A stretch of 64,000 bases of DNA from Aerococcaceae bacterium DSM 111021 (GTDB lineage: Bacteria; Bacillota; Bacilli; Lactobacillales; Aerococcaceae): NCBI GenBank assembly GCA_020112395.1, contig JACCEK010000002.1:62001-126000 (forward strand), written 5' to 3'. A model generated the notes under the pieces. The model did not search any database and was not told the DNA's origin. It was given only the letters and a program-made list of their open reading frames with translations. A program made the position numbers and the translations under genes. Shown in pieces: positions 35,752 through 44,076 of the stretch. The stretch's first letter is position 1; each line of letters starts with the position of its first letter.

Positions 35752-36267
35752 CTATGATTTCTCCCACCTATAATAAATAAACGATAATAAGTGTCCATTC
35801 ATTTTAAATTCATCTTTGGCTGTTTCAATATATTGAAATTCATTTTTCTCTAAGATTTTTCGGGATGCTATGTTAATTGTAGTTGTCTTCGCTGATATCT
35901 GTCTGATGCCTAACTGATTGGTGGTATCTAATAGTATCCTCAACGCCTTGTTAGCAATTCCTTTTCCAGTATATGCTTTCCCCACTCTATAGCCGACATG
36001 ACCACGCCTCTTTGGTTGTTCGATATCCACTAAATTCATTCTTCCAAGAACTACACCTTCTTGATTCATAATTAAATAAAAATAAGATAAACCTTGATCT
36101 TGTTCGTCGATTAAAGCTTTGTTTCTTTGTATAAATGTTTCTAAGTTATAATAATCATCCCCACGGCTCGGAACCATTTCTTCAAAATAACCTCTGTTTT
36201 CAAGTTCAAATTTAAATAGTTTTTCAAAATGTTTCTCTTGTAATTTCACTAACATAATATTTGACAT
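35752..36267 (-). CDS. GNAT family N-acetyltransferase
   Basis: This 171-residue protein has the RimJ/RimL-like GNAT layout: LKLQEKHFEKLFKFE-type start, strands with GVVLGRMNLVDIE, the acetyl-CoA loop YRVGKAYTGKGIANKALRI (Q/RxxGxG/A form, about 100-115), and a late ASRKILEKNEFQYIETAKDE segment typical of these enzymes. It acetylates an amine, but the substrate is unknown. It is a single gene; 36268-36516 upstream shows no other gene. Confidence 0.87.
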   Translation of the reverse strand: MSNIMLVKLQEKHFEKLFKFELENRGYFEEMVPSRGDDYYNLETFIQRNKALIDEQDQGLSYFYLIMNQEGVVLGRMNLVDIEQPKRRGHVGYRVGKAYTGKGIANKALRILLDTTNQLGIRQISAKTTTINIASRKILEKNEFQYIETAKDEFKMNGHLLSFIYYRWEKS

Positions 36268-36516
36268 AATTATCTCCAGTTCAATGATTCTAATGTGGTG
36301 TACTCATTCAAGATTGCTTCTATCCAATATTTATAGAACTTTTATTGATTGGTCTAGCAAATAAAGCTACTCTCCCTTTGCCTAACACAGTTGTATTAAT
36401 TCTAACACATAACGAGTATTAGTCCTTTATTTCGTTAAACATTTTTTATAAATCGAAAAATAAATTAATGGAATCAGGCAAAAATTTTGTATATATATAT
36501 GGAGGTGTAGCTATTT

Positions 36517-37458
36517 ATGAAAACATTACAAACACAATGGCTTATGGTTATGAATGAATTTAATCAGTTAGATGCTTCAGATAAATATAAATTACACATC
36601 GGTTTATTAGGCAATGTTGGTGAAGGACAGTTTAAAAACGATTGGATTCCTAAATATTTGCATAAAGATGCATATGTATTCAAAGATTTTTGGTTTAATG
36701 TATTTGATCAATACCATCAAATTGACTTCGTTATTTTCAATCACAAAACAATTGAACTTATTGATATCAAGAATTTTGAGGGGTCGCTGCATTTTGATAA
36801 AGAAACGTTTTTCGTCAATAATAATGAAGTACTTAAAAATCCCTTACCTAAAGCACAGGAACATGTCCGCTTTATGAAAGAATGGCTATACCGGAATAAT
36901 CTGCCTGAAGTTCAGATAAATGGAAATTTAATATTTATAAATCAACATGCTAGTTTAAGTGGTGTACCAAATACTGAGATCAAATGCATGATGCCAAATG
37001 AAATACGGAATTACCTTCGTAATATCCAAATTCACCCTCGTTCACATAAATCTGAACGGATTATAAATGCCTTTTTGAAAAATGATTTGGAATGCCCCTA
37101 CTTGCCGCCAATACTGGATAAAAAGTTGATGCACCGCGGTTGGAAATGCCCTGCTTGCCAATCACGCGAATTCGATAATGGAAATAGACATTTCCTTTGC
37201 TCTTGCGGTAGCTCTTTTTCAAAAGAGAAGTTTGCTGTTGAAGAAATTTGTAAATATGGTGTTTTGTATCACCATAAGGATATTTATTTGAATGAGTTAA
37301 CTGAGTATTTTGATGGGCTGTTTAATAAGTCGTTTTTGAATAGCTGTCTTCGCCGAAACTTTACAAAATATGGTAGAGGTTATCAAAACCCACGTAAACT
37401 CATTGAGTATTACCAACCTAATAAGATATATCGTTACAAAGATAAAATAGTTAAGTAG
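36517..37458 (+). CDS. NERD-domain nuclease-related protein with zinc finger
   Basis: This 313-residue protein starts with an ATG preceded by GGAGG. Residues about 30-150 form a NERD-like domain: GNVGEGQFKNDW, then HQIDFVIFNHKTIELIDIKNFEG, the Asp-x-x-x ... Asp-x-Lys core of restriction-endonuclease-like folds. The C-terminal part has a four-Cys zinc motif, WKCPACQSREF...FLCSCGSS (about 207-232), followed by a helical tail. NERD proteins are linked to DNA processing and sometimes to phage defence; direct nuclease activity is unproven. It is a lone gene on the plus strand, followed by a 41-bp tandem array. Confidence 0.8.
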   Translation: MKTLQTQWLMVMNEFNQLDASDKYKLHIGLLGNVGEGQFKNDWIPKYLHKDAYVFKDFWFNVFDQYHQIDFVIFNHKTIELIDIKNFEGSLHFDKETFFVNNNEVLKNPLPKAQEHVRFMKEWLYRNNLPEVQINGNLIFINQHASLSGVPNTEIKCMMPNEIRNYLRNIQIHPRSHKSERIINAFLKNDLECPYLPPILDKKLMHRGWKCPACQSREFDNGNRHFLCSCGSSFSKEKFAVEEICKYGVLYHHKDIYLNELTEYFDGLFNKSFLNSCLRRNFTKYGRGYQNPRKLIEYYQPNKIYRYKDKIVK

Positions 37459-37461
37459 TTT

Positions 37462-37692
37462 TGTGTCCTTGAGGATTTCTCAAGCGCACATTTGGACGCT
37501 TTTGTGTCCTTGAGGATTTCTCAAGCGCACGTTTGACTGCTACTGTGTCCTTGAGGATTTCTCAAGCGGACATTTGGACGCTTTTGTGTCCCTGAGGTTT
37601 TCTCAAGCGCACGTTTGACTGCTTTTGTGTCCTTGAGGATTTCTCAAGCGCACGTTTGACTGCTTTTGTGTCCCTGAGAGTTTTTCAAGGAC
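37462..37692. repeat. Tandem array B: 41-bp units, five and a terminal half
   Basis: Copies of TGTGTCC start at 37462, 37503, 37544, 37585, 37626 and 37667, an exact 41-bp period. Each unit has the hairpin CTTGAG-GATTT-CTCAAG flanked by GTG and CAC, then GTTTGACTGC or a variant. The last unit closes as TGTCC...GGACA. It fills the gap between two convergent genes. Confidence 0.92.
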
Positions 37693-37710
37693 ACTGATCT
37701 ATATTTGCGC

Positions 37711-37741
37711 AAAAAAAGACACCTTCCAATTGGAAGATGCC
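37711..37741 (-). terminator. Terminator of the rplM-rpsI operon
   Basis: Ten-bp stem (37732-37741 with 37718-37727, two G-U pairs) with loop AATT, followed on the minus strand by seven T. Confidence 0.8.
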
Positions 37742-37765
37742 TTGAAATCGTAAAATATATAAATA

Positions 37766-38158
37766 TTAACGTTTTGAGAATTGTGAACTCTTACGCGCTT
37801 TTTTACGACCTGGTTTTTTACGTTCAACCATACGTGGGTCACGTGTAAGTAGACCAGCTGATTTTAATGTTGAACGGAAATCAGGATCAACATTTAAAAG
37901 TGCACGAGCGATACCGTGACGGATTGCTCCTGCTTGACCTGAAACTCCACCACCATGAACGTTTACTAAAACGTCGTAGCTACCTAAAGTTTCTGTAGCT
38001 GCAAATGGTTGTTTCATTACTTCGTGTAAGTGAGGGAATGGGATGTATTCTTCAAGTGATTTGTTGTTAATGTTGAATACACCAGTTCCTGGCACTAAAC
38101 GTACACGAGCTGATGCGTTTTTACGACGACCTGTACCTAAATATTCTGCTTTAGCCAT
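37766..38158 (-). CDS. rpsI: 30S ribosomal protein S9
   Basis: This 130-residue protein starts [21 protein letters not shown] and ends with the Lys/Arg-rich [14 protein letters not shown] tail that reaches the ribosomal P site. [21 protein letters not shown]-type residues are in the middle. It is the second gene of the standard rplM-rpsI operon, 13 bp after rplM. Confidence 0.97.
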   Translation of the reverse strand: MAKAEYLGTGRRKNASARVRLVPGTGVFNINNKSLEEYIPFPHLHEVMKQPFAATETLGSYDVLVNVHGGGVSGQAGAIRHGIARALLNVDPDFRSTLKSAGLLTRDPRMVERKKPGRKKARKSSQFSKR

Positions 38159-38171
38159 AAATTTTCCCTCC

Positions 38172-38615
38172 TTAAATTAAGTTTGTGATGTCTAATACTT
38201 CTGGTTGTTGCGCAGCATGTTCATGCTCAGCACCACGATAGACATGTAATTTAGTTAATTGTTTGCGACCTAAACGGTTATCAGGGATCATACCTTTTAC
38301 AGATAATTTGATTAAACGCTCAGGTTTGTTTTCACGCATATCACCAGCAGTAGTAGATTTTAATCCACCTGGGTGACCTGTGTGACGGTGATACATTTTG
38401 TCAGATGCTTTCTTACCTGTTAAAGCGATCTTTTCAGCATTGATTACGATTACGAAATCTCCAGTATCTACGTGTGGTGTAAAAGTTGGTTTGTTTTTAC
38501 CACGTAAGATTGAAGCCACTACAGTTGATAGACGTCCTAATGGGATATCAGTTGCATCTACAACTACCCAGTTGCGGTCTGTTTCATTTTTCTTAGCCAT
38601 ATATGTTTGACGCAC
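38172..38615 (-). CDS. rplM: 50S ribosomal protein L13
   Basis: This 147-residue protein begins [16 protein letters not shown] from the GTG at 38615, which has GGAGG eight bases upstream; the ATG at 38630 overlaps that site and is rejected. Core L13 motifs are [33 protein letters not shown] and [11 protein letters not shown]. It heads the rplM-rpsI operon behind a structured leader and a good promoter. Confidence 0.96.
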   Translation of the reverse strand: MRQTYMAKKNETDRNWVVVDATDIPLGRLSTVVASILRGKNKPTFTPHVDTGDFVIVINAEKIALTGKKASDKMYHRHTGHPGGLKSTTAGDMRENKPERLIKLSVKGMIPDNRLGRKQLTKLHVYRGAEHEHAAQQPEVLDITNLI

Positions 38616-38733
38616 GTTATTTTCCTCCATTTATAAAACTAGTTGTTTACATTACTATTGAGTTTCCGGGGCTCTCTAGTGGTGGTAAACAATACCGTCA
38701 GTAATTGTACTACTAAACGCCCTCTTTAGTCAA
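38616..38733 (-). promoter_or_regulatory. rplM promoter and L13-type leader
   Basis: Minus strand TTGACT (38728-38733), 18 bp, TACAAT (38704-38709). The leader then folds with GTTTAC and GTAAAC as a closing stem around an internal AGAGAGCCCCG segment, placed like the autoregulatory L13 leader of Firmicutes. The identity is by position and shape, not a database match. Confidence 0.6.
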
Positions 38734-38809
38734 GCATGTTACGTTAAATAGTTTAACTTTTTTTCTATATGTTATACTACTTATAAATATCTAATTGGAG
38801 GGTCTCTCA

Positions 38810-39340
38810 ATGAAAGCAATGGATAGACGTGACGCTATTGTATCTATACTTGAACAATCAACTACACCCATTAAAGCAACGGACTTAGCGACCCAGTTTG
38901 CGGTGAGTAGACAAGTAATCGTTGGTGATATCGCATTACTTCGCGCTCGTAATATTGACATTATTGCGACCAATCAAGGCTATATTCTTGCTGCAACGAT
39001 GAAAGCCGCTGCTTCAGGTCGTTACCGCGGAAAAATTGCTTGCCTTCATACTGCTGAACAAGCCGAAGAAGAACTACGGATTATCATTGATGCTGGCGGT
39101 ACCATTGAAGATGTTGAAGTTGAGCATCCTGTGTATGGTGTGTTAAAAGCGTCTCTACGCCTTAATTCTGATGAAGATATTCAAGACTTTATCTATCAAA
39201 TGTCTCAACATGAAGGTGAAATGCTTAGTTCATTAACAAACGGCATACACATTCATACGATTACCACACCTTCTAAAAAAGAGTTTGACCAAATTAAAGC
39301 CGCACTCAACGAGGCAGGCATCTTACTCAATGAAAATTAA
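38810..39340 (+). CDS. niaR: Niacin-responsive repressor, HTH + 3H domain
   Basis: This 176-residue regulator represses NAD salvage and synthesis genes when nicotinic acid is plentiful. The N-terminal HTH (about 5-60; ATDLATQFAVSRQVIVGDIALLR) is followed by a 3H ligand domain with the three conserved His segments (LHTAEQAEEEL, VEHPVYG, GIHIHTI). I use the ATG at 38810, seven bases after GGAGG; the TTG at 38795 is part of that site. A niaX-like transporter gene 1 kb away has a palindrome over its -35 that fits a NiaR operator. Confidence 0.9.
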   Translation: MKAMDRRDAIVSILEQSTTPIKATDLATQFAVSRQVIVGDIALLRARNIDIIATNQGYILAATMKAAASGRYRGKIACLHTAEQAEEELRIIIDAGGTIEDVEVEHPVYGVLKASLRLNSDEDIQDFIYQMSQHEGEMLSSLTNGIHIHTITTPSKKEFDQIKAALNEAGILLNEN

Positions 39341-39363
39341 AAACCGCCCAAGAGCGGTTTTTT
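39341..39363 (+). terminator. Terminator after niaR
   Basis: AAACCGC (39341-39347) pairs with GCGGTTT (39354-39360), six-base loop, followed by more T; the stem begins right after the stop. Confidence 0.8.
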
Positions 39364-39365
39364 GT

Positions 39366-39770
39366 TTATTCATGTACACTTGAAACTGTAAGTTCTTCGA
39401 TAACTGCGTCATCACTTGACTCAGGTAGTGCTTCAATCGCCTCTAAAATATCAGCATAACGATTAATCATACGTTGTTGTCGCTTCACACCACTTAAACT
39501 GGGTTCGCGTTTCACTTGTTTACTTAATTCTCTTTGTAAGTCTTCAAGCATATGTTTTTGAACACTAGATTCACCAGCTGGCGCATCTTCTAGCATTAAC
39601 ATAACCTGCTCTTTGTCTAAACCAATTACATGCCCAGCTGCTGAATTGCTTCTAGAAATTTGGTCGTAAAAGTTTTGTAATTGCTCTTTTGATTCTACGT
39701 TTTTCTTTTGAAATCCCAGTTCACATGCTAAATTTGAGTTTGCTAAACCTTCATACGTTAATTGTGCCAA
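39366..39770 (-). CDS. Unknown protein, paralogue 2 of a tandem pair
   Basis: This 134-residue helical cytosolic protein has no signal or membrane span. It starts at a TTG (39770) with AAGGAG eight bases upstream. It aligns end to end with the upstream gene at 39820-40224: QLxYExL at the start, YDQxSxSxSAxGHVIxLDxEQ in the first half, HxLEDLQxELxKxVKREPSL centrally, and AIEALPExSD near the end. I do not recognise the family. Conserved His in GHVI and Lys-Arg-Glu in VKREPSL are notable. It has its own -10 and palindrome, so the duplicates may be separately regulated. Confidence 0.75.
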   Translation of the reverse strand: MAQLTYEGLANSNLACELGFQKKNVESKEQLQNFYDQISRSNSAAGHVIGLDKEQVMLMLEDAPAGESSVQKHMLEDLQRELSKQVKREPSLSGVKRQQRMINRYADILEAIEALPESSDDAVIEELTVSSVHE

Positions 39771-39796
39771 ATATATCGCTCCTTGTCTGTTCTTAT

Positions 39797-39820
39797 ATTA
39801 TACCAATCAATACGATTGGT
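39797..39820 (-). promoter_or_regulatory. Promoter and palindrome before paralogue 2
   Basis: Minus strand TATAAT (39797-39802) overlaps the inverted repeat ACCAATC-5-GATTGGT (39802-39820), which itself runs into the stop codon of the upstream paralogue. The -35 is weak, so an activator or repressor may bind the palindrome. Confidence 0.45.
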
Positions 39821-40224
39821 TAACACGATAGCTTTTCAGCTATAAGATCCCGATCGACGGTGACATCGCTTGTCTCGGGTAATGCTTCAATCGCATCAAT
39901 AATTCGATCGTACTTATTAATTAAGCGGTGTTGTCTTCTCAACACATCTAATGATGGTTCACGCTTGACTAACTTTCCTAATTCAAATTGTAAGTCTTCC
40001 AACAAATGTTGGGTAACCGTTGGATTGTCAACTGGCTCATCCGAGGTCATTAATATAATTTGTTCTTCATCAAGTGAAATAACATGTCCGATAGCTGAAT
40101 GACTAATTGAAGCTTGATCATAATACTTTTGTAATTGTTTCATTGAGTAGATCGTTTGGACTGAAAATGTCTTTTCGCAAGTTAAAGTTGGCTCCGTCAA
40201 AGGTTCATAAGCTAATTGTGGCAT
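39820..40224 (-). CDS. Unknown protein, paralogue 1 of a tandem pair
   Basis: This protein is 134 residues when started at the ATG at 40224, which has AAGGAGTG seven bases upstream; the frame continues to 40341 but without a start signal. That length equals its tandem paralogue exactly. It contains CEKTFSVQTIYSMKQLQKYY, GHVISLDEEQIILMTSDEP and KLVKREPSLDVLRRQHRLIN, predicted mostly helical. The function and family are not recognised. It is divergent from niaX, sharing a 157-bp control region that holds the likely NiaR operator, so a link to niacin is possible but unproven. Confidence 0.75.
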   Translation of the reverse strand: MPQLAYEPLTEPTLTCEKTFSVQTIYSMKQLQKYYDQASISHSAIGHVISLDEEQIILMTSDEPVDNPTVTQHLLEDLQFELGKLVKREPSLDVLRRQHRLINKYDRIIDAIEALPETSDVTVDRDLIAEKLSC

Positions 40225-40317
40225 GAACATCACTCCTTTTCTATACCTCATTATAACCCTAACAGTCAATAAAATAAAGTTTCTTGATTCAAATGGATAT
40301 TTGAGCAAAACATTTAC

Positions 40318-40354
40318 AGGTGTCTTGACACTTCGTTTCAAGTTGCGTTATACT
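40318..40354 (+). promoter_or_regulatory. niaX promoter with likely NiaR operator
   Basis: TTGACA (40325-40330), 18 bp, TATACT (40349-40354). The -35 lies within AGGTGTC-TT-GACACTT (40318-40333), an inverted repeat with one mismatch, so binding would block polymerase. NiaR is the natural candidate. Confidence 0.65.
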
Positions 40355-40381
40355 TACAGAAACTTTTTAAGGAGAAATAAC

Positions 40382-40942
40382 ATGACACAACAAAAACAAA
40401 CAACACGCGATTTAGTTATCTCGAGTTTACTAACCGCTTTAGGTATTTTAATTCCAATGATTATGCCAATTAAAATTATACTCGGTCCAGCTTCATATAC
40501 TTTCGGTAGTCATATTCCGATTACAATGGCTATGTTTCGCTCTCCTAAAATTGCTTCATTTGTTGCCGTTGGAACAACTTTAGGATTTGTTGCTGCTGGA
40601 TATCCAATCACTATTGTCTTGCGTGCCTTATCCCATATTATTTTCGCAACGATTGGAGCCGTTTATCTAAAAAAAGTTGCCGGTGTATTAGTCGATGTCA
40701 AATCACGTACTTTGTTCAGCTTTTTCATTAACTTAATCCATGCGATTGCTGAAGTCATCGTTGTGTACATCTTAACTGTAGCAGGCGTGAGCGGCTCTTC
40801 AGATAATTTCTTATTCACTTTAATTATCTTAGTCGGTGTTGGAACGTTAATCCACGGTATGATTGATTTCGAGATGAGTTACCGCTTTACGCGTACTTTG
40901 GATAAGCGTGCACGAGTGAAATTCGTACAAGTTGAACTTTAA
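40382..40942 (+). CDS. niaX: ECF transporter substrate-binding subunit, niacin type
   Basis: This 186-residue membrane protein has about five to six spans, the size of ECF S components. The start (RDLVISSLLTALGILIPM), the segment ASYTFGSHIPITMAMF and GYPITIVLRALSHIIFATIGAVYL fit the NiaX-like group, which captures niacin for the shared ECF energy module. The ATG at 40382 has AAGGAG upstream; an earlier frame to 40223 lies before the promoter. Substrate assignment rests on nearby niaR and the operator-like palindrome over its promoter. Confidence 0.8.
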   Translation: MTQQKQTTRDLVISSLLTALGILIPMIMPIKIILGPASYTFGSHIPITMAMFRSPKIASFVAVGTTLGFVAAGYPITIVLRALSHIIFATIGAVYLKKVAGVLVDVKSRTLFSFFINLIHAIAEVIVVYILTVAGVSGSSDNFLFTLIILVGVGTLIHGMIDFEMSYRFTRTLDKRARVKFVQVEL

Positions 40943-40992
40943 GAATCATTTTCTGTTATAATGACCTAGAATAAATAGAAGTAGGTGAACAC

Positions 40993-42261
40993 ATGACAGA
41001 TTATGATGTAATAGTTATTGGTGGAGGATCAAGTGGCTTAATGGCAACAATTAACGCTGCGCAACAAGGTGCCCGTACACTATTGATAGAAAAGAACCCA
41101 AAATTAGGTCGGAAACTACTATTATCAGGTGGCGGACGTTGTAATGTGACCAACAGAACTACACGTGAAGATTTGATTACGCACATCCCCGGAAACGGAA
41201 AGTTCTTATACAGTGCTTTAAATCAGTTTGATCAAGAGGATATTATTTCTTTTTTCAACCAAGCTGGAGTTGAGTTGAAAGAAGAAGATCACGGACGTAT
41301 GTTCCCAGTGACAGATCGTGCGCGAACGATTTTAGATACTCTAGTTGATATCATTAATGACTTAAATGTGACGATTCGAATGAAAGATCCCGTTGATTCA
41401 CTGATTTACAATCGAGAAACAAAGCGGGTTAAAGGTCTAAAAACAGTAGCTGGTGAAACTATCACAGCCAACTCAATTGTATTAGCTTCTGGCGGTCGTG
41501 CTTATCCAAAAACTGGCGCAACCGGAGATGCTTATGCTTGGGCTAAAAAAGCTGGACATTCAATTGAACGCTTATACCCAACCGAGTCCCCTCTATTGTC
41601 AGATGATCGTATAATTACGGAGAAATTGCTCCGTGGTGTATCACTTCGGGATGTAAATGTCACAGTATGGGACGGGCAAGTTGGTCAGAAAGCCATTGTA
41701 AATCATCAAATGGATATGATTTTTACTCACTTTGGTTATTCAGGTCCAGCCATTCTTCGTTGTAGTGGCCACGTTAACCAGTACCTTCATGCGACTGGTG
41801 CGGAGTTAGCTCACTTAACGATTGACTTAGCTCCTAATGAAACTTTAGAAGATATGAAACAATTTGCTGAAGAAGCACGTGAGAAGCAATTGACAAATAT
41901 ACTCAAACAATGGATGCCAGAACGTATGGCTGAAGTCGTCTGTTTATTAGCAGAAGTTGATCCTACTAAACCTTACAAGCAATTAGTTCATAGTGAAGTT
42001 GAAGCTTTATGGAATAAAATTAAAGCCTTCCCACTAACATCAACAGGTTCGCAACCGATTGAAAAAGGTTTCGTAACCGGTGGCGGTGTCTCAACAAAAG
42101 AAATTGATCCCAAAACAATGGAATCAAAATTCATGCAAGGCTTATACTTCTGTGGCGAGTTGTTAGATATTAATGGCTATACAGGTGGATATAATATTAC
42201 AGCAGCCTTTGTGACAGGAACGATTGCAGGACAATATGCAGCTTGGGGTAGTTTTGCTTAA
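40993..42261 (+). CDS. FAD-dependent oxidoreductase, HI0933/YhiN family
   Basis: This 422-residue flavoprotein has the dinucleotide-binding start DYDVIVIGGGSSGLMATINAA (GxGxxG), followed by the family's KLGRKLLLSGGGRCNVTN loop, ASGGRAYPKTGATGDAY, THFGYSGPAILR and a C-terminal FAD-contact region GLYFCGELLDINGYTGGYN. The physiological reaction of this widespread family is not established; members are bound to FAD and proposed to act on NAD(P)H or RNA. It follows niaX by 50 bp on the same strand and may be co-transcribed. A strong terminator ends it. Confidence 0.88.
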   Translation: MTDYDVIVIGGGSSGLMATINAAQQGARTLLIEKNPKLGRKLLLSGGGRCNVTNRTTREDLITHIPGNGKFLYSALNQFDQEDIISFFNQAGVELKEEDHGRMFPVTDRARTILDTLVDIINDLNVTIRMKDPVDSLIYNRETKRVKGLKTVAGETITANSIVLASGGRAYPKTGATGDAYAWAKKAGHSIERLYPTESPLLSDDRIITEKLLRGVSLRDVNVTVWDGQVGQKAIVNHQMDMIFTHFGYSGPAILRCSGHVNQYLHATGAELAHLTIDLAPNETLEDMKQFAEEAREKQLTNILKQWMPERMAEVVCLLAEVDPTKPYKQLVHSEVEALWNKIKAFPLTSTGSQPIEKGFVTGGGVSTKEIDPKTMESKFMQGLYFCGELLDINGYTGGYNITAAFVTGTIAGQYAAWGSFA

Positions 42262-42289
42262 TTTAGAAATCTAATCAAATATGAATTCA

Positions 42290-42329
42290 AAAAGCGCCGG
42301 AAAGTTGATAACAACTCTCCGGCGCTTTT
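42290..42329. terminator. Bidirectional terminator
   Basis: Eleven-bp GC-rich stem (42290-42300 with 42319-42329) with an inner GTTG/CAAC stem and T runs on both sides, between convergent genes. Confidence 0.85.
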
Positions 42330-42350
42330 CTATTTTTGATTTAAATTTAC

Positions 42351-43901
42351 TTATTCAGCCGACTCTTCTATAGACTCATCTGTCGGAGCTTCTTCTGAAG
42401 TTTCTGATACTTCAGTTGATTCAACTGGCTCAATATTGTTAACCGCTTCAGCATCTGTTCCTGTTGGATTCGATACCATTAATGTTCCGTTAACGATTGT
42501 AACCGTTTCTGGAATACCATTCCACTCACGTAATTCTTCTATAGTAATTTCGTATAAGGCAGCTACGTCTTCTAACGTTTGCCCTGGTTCTACTTCATGC
42601 GTTTCAGGACGTGGATCAGATACAACGATTATGTCGCCTTCAACGACTTCATTTGACTCTAATTCGTTCCATTCCATAATTAACTGCTCCGTAGTACCAA
42701 AGTCCATTGCGATAGTATAAAGGTTTTCACCTTCAGCTACTTCATGTACTTCAGGTATTAAAGCTGGGTTTGAAACAAATAATTCATCACCTACAATGAG
42801 GCTATCGTTTTCTAAATTGTTCCAGTTACGTAAACTATCTGCAGAAATACTGTATTGCTCAGCAATACGCCAAACGTTGTCACCTGTTGCCACAACATGT
42901 GTTTCTGGTCGGGCCGCTTCTGGAAGTTCAGCTAAGTTAATGGTGCGACTTTCGTCTTCACTTTCTTCAGCATCTTCGCTTGAAGTTGCTGACTCATCAC
43001 TTGATTCTTGAGTTTCAGATGATGAGTCTGTTGATGATTCACTTGTTGGTTCTGTTTCAGTGACGGGTGCTGTTTGAACAGGTCCACCTGCTGGCACAAC
43101 ATAAATCTTGTCACCAACGTCTAACCAATCTGAACTTAAACCATTCCATGCACGTAATTCTTCAACAGTCACACCATACGTTAAAGCGATACTTGATAAA
43201 ATATCACCTGATTGAACAATGTGAACACCGTTCTCTGCTGTTGCTTTTGTCCATGCTGGAGGCGCTTGATAGTCAACTGGACCATTAGGAACTGAAATTT
43301 TATTTCCAGCAACCAACCAATCTGAACCAAGGCCATTACATGCCATTAATTCTGAAACGCTCACACCATAAACGGCTGCGATGCCTGATAAAGTATCTCC
43401 TGGTTGGATTGTATACCAATTGTCGAAATTTTGTCCGTAATCATAGTGATAATCATACCCATAATCCGATGTGGCATCTGCTGCACCATAGAGAACAAGT
43501 TGATCACCTACATCAAGATATGTACTTGATAAGCCATTCCATGCCATTAATTGGTCCACTGAAACGCCGTACATATAAGCGATACTTTCTAAGTATTCAC
43601 CTGATGATACAGTATGTACACCTGACTGAGCACCTGTATAATAGCCTCCGTTGTCAGTCACTCCACCACCTGATGCAGGAATTGATAATGTCATTCCAAC
43701 ATCGATCCATTCGCTTCCTAAGCCGTTGGCAGCCATAATATCGCCCGCTGTGACACCATATTGTCTAGCGATTCCCCATAGCCACTCTCCGTTTTGAACG
43801 GTATGTGTTGATTGAGCTATCGCTGTTGAAACTGGTGCTAACGCAATAGCCGATAATAATAATAAAGATTTTCCTAATCTTTTAAATTTATTTAATTTCA
43901 T
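42351..43901 (-). CDS. Secreted protein with seven LysM repeats
   Basis: This 516-residue protein has a Sec signal peptide (KSLLLLSAIALAPVSTAIAQS, cleavage near 29-30) and then seven LysM modules, each about 43-45 residues: four closely spaced modules, an acidic Ser/Glu-rich linker (about 285-325), and three more. The modules contain the usual GD/GE-x-L-x-x-IA-x-x-Y and WN/NGL signatures. No catalytic domain, sortase motif or membrane anchor is visible; the C-terminus is again Ser/Glu-rich. It should bind peptidoglycan or chitin-like glycans at the surface. Single gene, terminator shared with the oxidoreductase gene. Confidence 0.9.
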   Translation of the reverse strand: MKLNKFKRLGKSLLLLSAIALAPVSTAIAQSTHTVQNGEWLWGIARQYGVTAGDIMAANGLGSEWIDVGMTLSIPASGGGVTDNGGYYTGAQSGVHTVSSGEYLESIAYMYGVSVDQLMAWNGLSSTYLDVGDQLVLYGAADATSDYGYDYHYDYGQNFDNWYTIQPGDTLSGIAAVYGVSVSELMACNGLGSDWLVAGNKISVPNGPVDYQAPPAWTKATAENGVHIVQSGDILSSIALTYGVTVEELRAWNGLSSDWLDVGDKIYVVPAGGPVQTAPVTETEPTSESSTDSSSETQESSDESATSSEDAEESEDESRTINLAELPEAARPETHVVATGDNVWRIAEQYSISADSLRNWNNLENDSLIVGDELFVSNPALIPEVHEVAEGENLYTIAMDFGTTEQLIMEWNELESNEVVEGDIIVVSDPRPETHEVEPGQTLEDVAALYEITIEELREWNGIPETVTIVNGTLMVSNPTGTDAEAVNNIEPVESTEVSETSEEAPTDESIEESAE

Positions 43902-44076
43902 GTCACTACGCTCCTTCTTGAACTATTAAAACTCTTCTTAGTCATTCTATCATCAAATTTCTAATCAATAAAGAAATTACAATCGTTTTACAAACTTGTA
44001 ATTATTCAGACATAGTTCTTATCCCTTTTGTTCTTGAGTTAATCATTATACTACAGTATACATTAAAAAGTCCAAC

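Noticed and set aside
43340-43738. 132-residue plus-strand ORF opposite the LysM gene
   Set aside because: It mirrors the repetitive LysM coding sequence; composition is His/Leu-rich and no ribosome-binding site is present.
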